From Acinetobacter rudis (GTDB lineage Bacteria > Pseudomonadota > Gammaproteobacteria > Pseudomonadales > Moraxellaceae): DNA of 64,000 nt. The position numbers were made by a program, and so were the translations under genes. Where the stretch lies: positions 1 to 64,000 of the forward strand of contig NZ_BBRX01000030.1 in assembly GCF_000829675.1 (NCBI RefSeq). Reading direction: 5' to 3'. Shown here in pieces: positions 29,602 through 37,146 of this stretch; within the stretch, counting starts at the first letter, position 1, and each line of letters begins with the position of its first letter. The notes under the pieces were generated by a model, which saw only the letters and a program-made list of their open reading frames with translations, did no database searches and had not been told where the DNA came from.

Positions 29602-31233
29602 TTGAGTAAGTTTTTAAAGTATTTTCTGATCAGCATAGTCGTTATTGCGATTATTGCTCTTCTCTTTTTATTTCGTCCAATCAGTAGTAAAAAAATAAAT
29701 ACCACTGCTGATGAAGCAGTTGTAGATGTAGTGCTCATCGGTGGGGGCATCATGAGTGCTACCCTCGGTACCTACCTAAATGAACTTGAACCTAGCTGGA
29801 AAATCCAGATGTTTGAGCGCCTTGACCATGTAGCTCAAGAAAGTTCCAATGGTCTTAACAATGCAGGTACAGGCCATTCTGGTTTTATGGAAATGAACTA
29901 CACCAGCATTAAAGATGGCAAGATGGACATCAGTAAAGCAGTTAAAACAGCTTCTCAATTTGAAATCACTAAACAATTTTGGGCATACCAAGTTAAGAAT
30001 GGTGTTTTAGGTCAACCAAGTAGCTTTATTAACCCAGTTCCACATATTGCTTTTGTTTGGGGAGACAACGTTAACTTCCTTAAACAACGTCATCAGGCCA
30101 TGATACAAAATCCACTATTTAGTGCTATGAAGTATTCTGATAATCCTGAAGAAATTAAACAGTGGGCACCATTAGTCATGGAAGGCCGTGATCCTAAACA
30201 GAAAGTTGCTGCGACCCGTATGGAAGTAGGTTCTGACGTTGATTATGGCGCGATTACCACACAATTGGTGGGTCACTTAAGTAAACAACCAGAGTTCAAA
30301 CTCAATACTTCTTCAGAAGTTACTGGCATCAGTCAAAATGATGATAAAACTTGGACTGTCACTTATAAAAACCTTAAAACCAATGTAGAAAGCCATATCA
30401 AAACACGCTTTGTATTTGTTGGTGCTGGTGGTGCAACAATCCGTTTATTACAAATGACTGGTTTGGAAGAAACTAAACAATATGCAGGCTTCCCGATTGG
30501 CGGTATCTTCTTGATGACTGATAATCCAGAAGTAACTAAAAAGCATACTGTGAAAGCTTATGGCCGTGCAGAACTTGGCGCACCTCCAATGTCTGTACCA
30601 CATATTGATACCCGTTATATTGATGGTAAAAAATATGTATTGTTTGGTCCATTTGCAACTTATTCAAATAAGTTCTTAAAAAATGGTTCTCAATTTGATC
30701 TGATGGACTCAACCAATAAAAACAATGTCATTCCTATGGCTAAAATTGGTTTAGAGAACATGGACCTCGTTAACTATCTGGTTAAACAAGTCATGATGTC
30801 TCCTCAAGATCAATTTAATGAACTTAAAAAGTATTATCCTGATGCTAAGTTTGACGACTGGAAAATTAACCAAGGTGGTCAACGTGTTCAGATTATCAAA
30901 CAAGAGCCTGGCCAAGCTGCGAAATTACAGTTTGGTACTGAAATCTTTATCTCTAAAGATAAAAGTGTTACAGGTTTGTTAGGTGCTTCACCAGGCGCAT
31001 CTACTTCACCGTACATTATGTTGGATTTACTTGAAAAAACTTTCCCTGAACAAGTAAAAGGTCAGTGGAATGCTAAACTGCATGAAATTATTAAATCTTA
31101 CCAACAAGATTTAAGTCAAGATGCTGTACTTCTTGATCAAGTTCGTCAGTACACAAGTACCACTTTAGGTTTGCATTACACCCCTGTAAAAGCTGCAAAT
31201 GATGCTCAGTTTAAACAACAAGCGGCTCAATAA
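29602..31233 (+). CDS. mqo: Malate:quinone oxidoreductase Mqo with an N-terminal membrane anchor
   Basis: Membrane-bound FAD enzyme oxidising malate to oxaloacetate and reducing ubiquinone in the TCA cycle. 543 residues from TTG 29602, chosen because AGG lies about seven bases upstream and because the resulting N-terminus is a single hydrophobic anchor ([20 protein letters not shown]). The FAD motif is [20 protein letters not shown] (about 45-64). Other Mqo landmarks are [27 protein letters not shown]-like [13 protein letters not shown], and [19 protein letters not shown] near the end. Classical E. coli Mqo lacks this anchor. The next gene is convergent, beyond a terminator. Confidence 0.93.
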   Translation: MSKFLKYFLISIVVIAIIALLFLFRPISSKKINTTADEAVVDVVLIGGGIMSATLGTYLNELEPSWKIQMFERLDHVAQESSNGLNNAGTGHSGFMEMNYTSIKDGKMDISKAVKTASQFEITKQFWAYQVKNGVLGQPSSFINPVPHIAFVWGDNVNFLKQRHQAMIQNPLFSAMKYSDNPEEIKQWAPLVMEGRDPKQKVAATRMEVGSDVDYGAITTQLVGHLSKQPEFKLNTSSEVTGISQNDDKTWTVTYKNLKTNVESHIKTRFVFVGAGGATIRLLQMTGLEETKQYAGFPIGGIFLMTDNPEVTKKHTVKAYGRAELGAPPMSVPHIDTRYIDGKKYVLFGPFATYSNKFLKNGSQFDLMDSTNKNNVIPMAKIGLENMDLVNYLVKQVMMSPQDQFNELKKYYPDAKFDDWKINQGGQRVQIIKQEPGQAAKLQFGTEIFISKDKSVTGLLGASPGASTSPYIMLDLLEKTFPEQVKGQWNAKLHEIIKSYQQDLSQDAVLLDQVRQYTSTTLGLHYTPVKAANDAQFKQQAAQ

Positions 31234-31267
31234 TGCTAACTTGTGTTTAATCTAAAAAACCTGAAAC

Positions 31268-31298
31268 AAAAAAGATGAGCTTAGGCTCATCTTTTTTT
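31268..31298. terminator. Terminator after mqo (probably bidirectional)
   Basis: AAAAAAGATGAGC pairs with GCTCATCTTTTTT around a four-base loop, then T. It lies between the stops of mqo and the convergent symporter, with A- and T-runs on opposite sides. Confidence 0.9.
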
Positions 31299-31317
31299 AT
31301 TGGTTACTTGATTTCGT

Positions 31318-32697
31318 TTATTTCGCTGGAGCTCTACCCCATATGAGTGTCCCAACGACTAATACGCTTAAGTTTAGTAATAGCCCAATTAAACCAATAT
31401 TCACACTATAAAAATCCCATTGCATAATATATGCACTGATGGAAAATATTTCACCAACCAGAATACCCGCAATGACCAAATCTCGACGTATAGGCCATTG
31501 ATAGATCGCAATTAATACCCCTAAAAAGAGCTGAGTCACACCATAATAAGCAGTTTTCAACATATCAATCATCAGGCCAGGTGAATATAAGGCCATTAAA
31601 ATAGACAAAACCAGATATACGACAATAACCAACTTTGCACTAAGTTTCTGCTTGTCTTCTGCCACATTCGGAATAACATTTCGAACAAACATCGGACCTA
31701 TAGCCAAGCAAATTGCAGCCAACACTACAAGGCCAGCTAAAGATGCACCAGCAGCAATCACCCCCAGCAACCAATCAGGTAATAATAGCTGCGCGACTGC
31801 CAAAAATGCCTGATTAGGATGATCTAAAACCAAGTCATGTGCCAAAGCATAATAAGCGACGATAATAATAAATGGATACATCAACATATAAAGTGGCATT
31901 GCGATTTGAGATCGTCGTATTGCACTAACACTTTTAGCAGTGAAAAAACTTTGAAAAGCATGAGGAAAGATATAAAAACCCAACGCTTGAAACACGATAG
32001 TTGTCATAGTGAAAATTAATTGTGATGAACTCATCTGATGATTAATTTTCTCAATGCTCAAACTAAATAAGTCAGCTACGCCTACATGTACAGTCACAGC
32101 TAAACCAGCTAAAACAATCGCCAACAGCATAATGATATCTTTGAGTACAGAGATATAAGCAGAACCGCGAATACCTGAAATACTAATATAAGCAAATGCC
32201 AAACCAGCCGAAATCAGTATTAAGACAACAGGATCAAAACTCCAGCCTAAACTTTGCAAAATAACGACCAGACCCGTAAATTGAATCTGACCGACAGGAA
32301 TTAAAAAAATAATCGTAATTAAAGCGACTAAAACCTCTAAAGTTCGACTCTTAAAATAACCACGGAATACATCTGGCATAGTCATCGCTTGGTAACGTTG
32401 CCCTGCCTGCCATATTTTAGGACCAATGATATAACCGATTGGATACGCAAGGAGGATATATCCTAAAAACCAAATACCATAGGTAGGACCATTCGCATAA
32501 ATTCCACCTGGAAAGCCCATAATCGTGCTGATGGTATACACTTCACCTGCGATTAAGAAAAAAATGAGTTTGGCACCGAATTGGTTGGAAGCTATAACAA
32601 AATCACGAGCTGAATCATCTTTTTTCTGCTGTTTAGAGCGAATCGCTAAAAATAAAGAAAAAAGAATGATGCCAAAAAAAACTACACTACCCATCAA
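31318..32697 (-). CDS. Sodium:solute symporter family transporter (partner of a DUF3311 protein)
   Basis: 459 residues with about 12-13 membrane segments. It begins MMGSVVFFGIILFSLFLAI; the second Met is also possible. SSS-family features include RDFVIASNQFGAKLIFFLIA and GFPGGIYANGPTYGIWFLGY. The core sequences SISGIRGSAYISVLKDIIML and HAFQSFFTAKSVSAIRRSQI resemble MctP/YhjB-type permeases. The pairing with a DUF3311 gene eight bases upstream is the usual arrangement for this subgroup, some of which import monocarboxylates or amino acids. The substrate here cannot be read. Confidence 0.85.
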   Translation of the reverse strand: MMGSVVFFGIILFSLFLAIRSKQQKKDDSARDFVIASNQFGAKLIFFLIAGEVYTISTIMGFPGGIYANGPTYGIWFLGYILLAYPIGYIIGPKIWQAGQRYQAMTMPDVFRGYFKSRTLEVLVALITIIFLIPVGQIQFTGLVVILQSLGWSFDPVVLILISAGLAFAYISISGIRGSAYISVLKDIIMLLAIVLAGLAVTVHVGVADLFSLSIEKINHQMSSSQLIFTMTTIVFQALGFYIFPHAFQSFFTAKSVSAIRRSQIAMPLYMLMYPFIIIVAYYALAHDLVLDHPNQAFLAVAQLLLPDWLLGVIAAGASLAGLVVLAAICLAIGPMFVRNVIPNVAEDKQKLSAKLVIVVYLVLSILMALYSPGLMIDMLKTAYYGVTQLFLGVLIAIYQWPIRRDLVIAGILVGEIFSISAYIMQWDFYSVNIGLIGLLLNLSVLVVGTLIWGRAPAK

Positions 32698-32705
32698 ACG
32701 ACTCC

Positions 32706-32921
32706 TTATGCCTCATCTTCATTGCGGTCAAAAACATACCAGCAAATCCAAAGACATAATGTCGTTAAGATAAACCAGAGAAACATCCACGCATAAATCA
32801 AGGGCATCCCCAGTACACTGATGTTTAACTTATTGATGATAGGCAATGCCCCGACAACACCCAGTATTGGAACACCAATTACCAAGAGCAATCTGAGTCC
32901 TTGTTTATTTTTCTGAGTCAA
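32706..32921 (-). CDS. DUF3311 small membrane protein, symporter partner
   Basis: 71 residues with two membrane segments (about 9-29, RLLLVIGVPILGVVGALP, and about 40-62, LIYAWMFLWFILTTLCLWICW), ending in a charged tail FDRNEDEA. The size, two-helix layout and position eight bases before a solute:sodium symporter identify DUF3311. Its role is probably as an accessory subunit of that transporter; no enzymatic motif is present. The pair forms a two-gene operon. Confidence 0.8.
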   Translation of the reverse strand: MTQKNKQGLRLLLVIGVPILGVVGALPIINKLNISVLGMPLIYAWMFLWFILTTLCLWICWYVFDRNEDEA

Positions 32922-33220
32922 CGCAAAAGCACTCCATTTTAGACTTAGGCTATTTTAGTCTTTATCAATTAAGAATAAAGCCCAAATTTAAGCTGAAAAT
33001 ACTATTGGAATATGTTTTAATACACGCAGTTTGAGATGAGCCTCATACAGTATGTGCCTCAGATGCACATACGACTAGCCCCTAACCATGGGGCTTTTTA
33101 TTGTTCTAAATAAGCAGTTTAAAATTAATTGGCGTAATTTTGGCGTAAAAATGAGCCTCTTAACCACTTTGACTAAAATATACGCACCATCTATACCGTG
33201 TTATAAGTAAAAATCGCAGG
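32922..33220. other. Gene-free region with small RNA candidate and short repeats
   Basis: The 300 bases between the DUF3311 start and the HAD stop contain the C4-like RNA candidate (about 33027-33103) and, 30 bases later, a direct repeat of TTGGCGTAA at 33130-33138 and 33142-33150. The repeat looks like debris from an element end, but no integrase or flanking target duplication was recognised. Confidence 0.45.
33027..33103 (+). ncRNA. Candidate C4-like antisense/small RNA with intrinsic terminator
   Basis: Three consecutive hairpins can be drawn: TGAG/CTCA around ATGAGC, then GTATGTGC/GCACATAC (about 33050-33072), then AGCCCC/GGGGCT followed by five T (about 33076-33100). GCCTCA occurs twice. 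The layout resembles C4-type RNAs of phages P1/P7, which have many relatives in Acinetobacter genomes. The identification is from structure and memory only; no promoter was proven. Confidence 0.42.
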
Positions 33221-33895
33221 TCATAGAAAAGTTTTTAAATCGGACAGGTGATTCACCGTATATTGAATATCCAGCATAAGATCTGTTTTCAACTGATGGG
33301 GATTATACCAACAGGTATCTAATCCATAATTGCCCGCACCTTTCATATCCGCTTCTAGACTATCACCTACAAACAAAATTTCTTGCTTTGCAAAACCACT
33401 TCGATTTAAACATGTTTCAAAAAATCGAAAATCAGGCTTCTCAAAACCTATCTCGTTTGAAATAAATAAACCTGAAAATCTAGGCAATAAATGAGCACGT
33501 TCTAATCGTGACTTCTGCATTTCAAAAAAGCTATTCGAAGCTGCAAACACACTATATTTACCACTCAAATAATCAATTATTTCCAAAGCACCATCGACTA
33601 AGACATGTTCCATCGCTAAATTGTCTTGAAAAGTATTGCTCACATAGTTGTAGTTTTGCTCAATCTGTAATGATGTAAACAGTTGCTTAAAGCGTAAATC
33701 GACAACATCCTGAACAGAGATCTCCCCTCTTTTTTGCTGCTCCCATAAAATGTTATTAATTTTTAAAAACAACTCATAGTAAGCTTTGTTTTTTTCTAGA
33801 TTAAACTGATCCATGGTTTTGTCGAATGCAGACTGACAAGCATGATTAAAATCAAGTAAAGTATCATCAATATCTATGAATATTGCTTTATACAT
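33221..33895 (-). CDS. HAD-family hydrolase, YjjG-like (noncanonical pyrimidine nucleotidase type)
   Basis: 224 residues. Motif I is FIDIDDTLLDFN (nucleophile and acid Asp at about 8 and 10), motif II lies in FAASNSFFEMQKSRLERA, motif III is the lysine in FEKPDFRFFE, and motif IV is LFVGDSLEADMKGAGNYGLD. The HAD-IA cap and the sequence GLDTCWYNPHQ resemble YjjG, which dephosphorylates abnormal pyrimidine nucleotides. A general phosphatase is equally consistent. It stands alone; its 5' neighbour is the divergent Nudix gene. Confidence 0.83.
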   Translation of the reverse strand: MYKAIFIDIDDTLLDFNHACQSAFDKTMDQFNLEKNKAYYELFLKINNILWEQQKRGEISVQDVVDLRFKQLFTSLQIEQNYNYVSNTFQDNLAMEHVLVDGALEIIDYLSGKYSVFAASNSFFEMQKSRLERAHLLPRFSGLFISNEIGFEKPDFRFFETCLNRSGFAKQEILFVGDSLEADMKGAGNYGLDTCWYNPHQLKTDLMLDIQYTVNHLSDLKTFL

Positions 33896-34133
33896 CCATC
33901 ACCCGTGTTGCAAAACTCGAAGACACAATAATATAGTTGATAAACAACTTTTATTCAAAACGATATGTTTACTTAAAAGATTCAACTGCAACAATAATTC
34001 AAGCAACTATAATAAGGTCACCCAAGCATATTTATGCTTACATTATAAGCAACAAAAATTGCCTTGGTTCTATACCTTGACAAAAAATCGAGTGATAGTA
34101 TTTTAAATTCCAAATAATGAAGTGAAGTCAGCT

Positions 34134-34607
34134 ATGAGTGAAATTTCATCCTTAACGCCAATTATTGGTGTTGGCGTTATGTTATTTGATACATCAGAGA
34201 AAATATTGCTTGGCTTACGCGTTAAAGCTGGAGAAGAAACCTCATGGTGTTTTCCAGGAGGAAAGATTGAAGCGAACGAAAGCTTAGAACAATCAGCAGC
34301 TCGAGAGTTCCATGAAGAAACAGGTTTAAAATTAAATGCGTCCAATATCAAAGCTTTCACGTTATTGATCGATCAAGCATCACCCCGTATTAATACAACT
34401 ATAGGCCTATCCACTAAATTATCTGATGACCATTTAAAAGATCATATTAGAGTTACAGAGCCTGAAATTTTTGAAAAATGGGCTTGGTTTGATTTATCAG
34501 AATTACCAGCAAACTTATTTCCAGCCTCTGAGGCAATGCTCAATGTCTGGAAAACTGAAAAACTAAGGCATAGTTGGATTTCTTACCCTATTCACAATAA
34601 AGAATGA
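34134..34607 (+). CDS. Nudix hydrolase
   Basis: 157 residues from ATG 34134, with GAAG nine bases upstream; a GTG at 34122 is in frame but less likely. The complete Nudix box is at about 42-64: GGKIEANESLEQSAAREFHE then ETGL, matching G-x5-E-x7-REUxEExGU. The second strand GVGVMLFDTSEKILLGLRV is typical. A protein of this size could hydrolyse nucleoside diphosphate derivatives; the specificity loop is not diagnostic. It faces the HAD hydrolase across a 225-base gap, so the two could act on related nucleotides, which is inference. Confidence 0.88.
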   Translation: MSEISSLTPIIGVGVMLFDTSEKILLGLRVKAGEETSWCFPGGKIEANESLEQSAAREFHEETGLKLNASNIKAFTLLIDQASPRINTTIGLSTKLSDDHLKDHIRVTEPEIFEKWAWFDLSELPANLFPASEAMLNVWKTEKLRHSWISYPIHNKE

Positions 34608-34663
34608 ATCTATTTCAACTAGAATTTGACTAAAGCTCAGCTACGATCAAATGATGTTCTTTA

Positions 34664-34711
34664 CATTAATTTTAGACAGCCTAGCGTTATCAAGGATGTC
34701 TAAAATTAATG
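34664..34711. repeat. Perfect 15-bp inverted repeat with 18-base spacer
   Basis: CATTAATTTTAGACA (34664-34678) is the exact reverse complement of TGTCTAAAATTAATG (34697-34711). It lies between the convergent stops of the Nudix gene and mtlD. It may be a bidirectional terminator without T-runs or the remnant ends of a small mobile element. Confidence 0.6.
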
Positions 34712-34743
34712 CCCATATGTTTAGGCAACATACTGGCTCATTA

Positions 34744-36867
34744 TCAATGAATGATTGCCTCTGAAGCAACGAAATCAACCAAATCCATTTGACCGAGCTT
34801 AATCTCAGTTAAATATTTCTGAATCGTCGCACCCAAGTACTGCTGATCTTCAACTGTTAAAGGCATCAACTGTAATTGCTGCTCCAAGTGTTGTTGTAAT
34901 TCAATTTCATTATGTTGACCACTCTTTAAAAAATAGAAATACCCCAATACTGCCCCTTTTAATAAGTGAGAAAAACTCAAACCATTATTCAAATTATAAA
35001 CAACAGATGCAAAAACTCGCTCATTGGCTTGTAACTTGCGTAAGGGATCGCGACCAACACGTTCACATGGGTCTTTATAGGCGGATTGGCACATATTTAA
35101 AAAACTTTGCGCTAGACGATCTAACTCTTTTGCACGACTAGGCATTTGTTGAGATAGTCCCAGTTTGACCTCATACACTAATCGATCTACAAATTGTTCA
35201 ATACGAATATCTCCCATTGCAATACCCATCGTTGCATGTCCCAATAACGCTGCATACCATGCAGCCATCGCATGAATACCATTCCACAAACGATTTTTGA
35301 TCGTCTGAATATCTTCAATCTGATTCACTAAAACCATCTGGCGCATTTTACGTAATACAGGACTGTTATTTTCCACATAAATTGGCATATCCGTTTCTGC
35401 ATGAAATAAAATCAAATCCACCTGCTGTAAAGCATGACTAGACAGAAGTTCTCTTTGCATTTCTTCAATATAAGCAGCAGCCTCAACTTCTTGGGCTGAG
35501 CTTAATCCTGTTGCATCTTCAAGATTGATATGGGTATTTTCATCAGTTAACTGAGATTTTTTTAAAAAATTATATTTGATTAGAAGTTGACGATATAAGT
35601 TTTGATCACTCAATCTTGAGACCATTCGATTGATCACAGTATCGCAGAAATAATTTTGTTCTAAGATTTGATCTACGTTGTCTTTATCTGTTAATTGCAT
35701 TAGTGCATTGCGAATTTTTTTCAGAAATAAGTGCTTCGCCCCAACCTTATTTAAAATAATCATGATAGTTAAAGGCTCTGCAACCTGTTCACCTTGGGCA
35801 ATATAGCGTGCATAAAGACCTTGTGCGATGGTTTCTGACTCTGTATCTAGCGCATTTTCAGGTAAGCAAATCGCAAGTAAGGTTGATTCAATGTACATAT
35901 TTTGCATTTGCTTAATGTTTTCTGAATCAATAATATGAATATTTTCAATACGCTCATCATAAGAAAGTTGGCCATAACGAATACTATATGCTCCGAATGA
36001 ATTCACAGCAGAACGATATAGAGGGTTACGTGTCGAGGCATAAATTTGTTTTGGACGCGTGTAACCATCCCAATGTGATAATACTTGAGCAATATACCCT
36101 CCACCGATCGCACCAAAGCCGTGTATCCCTACACTAAGCTGATTTAGCGTTTGTGGAAAAGCAGATTCAATGCTGGGCATTTCTAAGTCGGCAGTATATG
36201 GATCAATCCATTCCAAACAGTCATACATACTTTCAAAATAATAATTCGCATGACTTAACATGCTTTGATTCGGAGTTTTAATATCTTTAAGCAAAATACA
36301 TATACCACCTGCGTCATATGCAGAACGAATACCATTTTCAGAATCTTCAAACATTAGACAGTCATTTGGTTTTAAATTTATTTTTTTTGCTGCACGAATA
36401 AAAATTTCAGGATGAGGCTTGCCTTGTTCAACTTCATCACCACAAACCAGAACGTCAAAAAATTTATAGACATTCGCATTGATTAAATATTCTTCTGCAA
36501 TGGCACGACGACTAGATGTCGCAACAGCCATACGTAAACCTGACTTACGTAATCGCTCCAAAACCTGCAATAAACCTTTCTTAATCGGTACACCAAACTC
36601 ACGTACTGTTTCTAATTCCAGTTCATCTGCACGTTTTCGAATCGCACTATAAGGAATATCTTCTGCATATTCTTGTTGTGCCAGCCTATGCGCACTACTT
36701 GCACTTAATCCTAAGCATGCCATCAAATATGAGTCTGAAAATTCAATTCCGATCATTTCAAGAGATGCTTGTTTTAGTGTTTGAAACCGAAGTCTTTCAG
36801 TATCAAACATCGTCCCATCCATATCAAAAATTGCACCATAAACGATATTATCTTTAAAATTTATCAT
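34744..36867 (-). CDS. mtlD: Bifunctional mannitol-1-phosphate phosphatase/dehydrogenase MtlD
   Basis: 707 residues from ATG 36867 (the frame is open to 36945, but MINFKDNIVYGAIFDMDGT is the natural start with GTGGA upstream). Residues about 1-215 are a HAD phosphatase: GAIFDMDGTMFDTERL (catalytic Asp pair), ATSSRRAIAEEYL, GKPHPEIF and FEDSENGIRSAYDAG. Residues about 235-707 match the mannitol-1-phosphate dehydrogenase family, with HGFGAIGGGYIA (dinucleotide loop) and VNQIEDIQTIKNRLWNGIHA (catalytic Lys and substrate region). This fusion reduces fructose-6-phosphate and dephosphorylates the product to mannitol, as shown for salt-induced mannitol synthesis in Acinetobacter baylyi. No mannitol PTS is beside it, consistent with synthesis rather than uptake. 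Confidence 0.93.
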   Translation of the reverse strand: MINFKDNIVYGAIFDMDGTMFDTERLRFQTLKQASLEMIGIEFSDSYLMACLGLSASSAHRLAQQEYAEDIPYSAIRKRADELELETVREFGVPIKKGLLQVLERLRKSGLRMAVATSSRRAIAEEYLINANVYKFFDVLVCGDEVEQGKPHPEIFIRAAKKINLKPNDCLMFEDSENGIRSAYDAGGICILLKDIKTPNQSMLSHANYYFESMYDCLEWIDPYTADLEMPSIESAFPQTLNQLSVGIHGFGAIGGGYIAQVLSHWDGYTRPKQIYASTRNPLYRSAVNSFGAYSIRYGQLSYDERIENIHIIDSENIKQMQNMYIESTLLAICLPENALDTESETIAQGLYARYIAQGEQVAEPLTIMIILNKVGAKHLFLKKIRNALMQLTDKDNVDQILEQNYFCDTVINRMVSRLSDQNLYRQLLIKYNFLKKSQLTDENTHINLEDATGLSSAQEVEAAAYIEEMQRELLSSHALQQVDLILFHAETDMPIYVENNSPVLRKMRQMVLVNQIEDIQTIKNRLWNGIHAMAAWYAALLGHATMGIAMGDIRIEQFVDRLVYEVKLGLSQQMPSRAKELDRLAQSFLNMCQSAYKDPCERVGRDPLRKLQANERVFASVVYNLNNGLSFSHLLKGAVLGYFYFLKSGQHNEIELQQHLEQQLQLMPLTVEDQQYLGATIQKYLTEIKLGQMDLVDFVASEAIIH

Positions 36868-37085
36868 TAAAAATCCACAAGTTTTGTTTTCTATCAGTCT
36901 ATACAAAAATATAAAAAGAAAAGGCTTCGTTAACTCATGAAACACAATTGGTCAATTTTTGAACTACAAATAGCTATTTGAGTTATTTTTTGTTTTTTTT
37001 AATAATTAAATGTAGAGATTGCGTAAACACAGTTCTGACTTACCTTATTTTAGTTTTCAAATTTAAGTATCAAAGCCAAGAGATT

Positions 37086-37124
37086 TTAAAAGGTTAAGGC
37101 TATCCACAGCGACTTAACCTTTTA
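37086..37124 (-). terminator. Hairpin terminator after the TonB receptor
   Basis: On the minus strand, AAAAGGTTAAG and CTTAACCTTTT form a perfect 11-base-pair stem around a 14-base loop, with TAAAA rather than a T-run following. It lies 22 bases past the receptor stop. Confidence 0.65.
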
Positions 37125-37146
37125 GTCATCCCAATAACTCAAGCAA

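Noticed and set aside
33876-34106. 76-residue frame between the HAD and Nudix genes
   Set aside because: Very Asn/Cys/His-rich with no ribosome site and no family; it covers the promoter region of two divergent genes.
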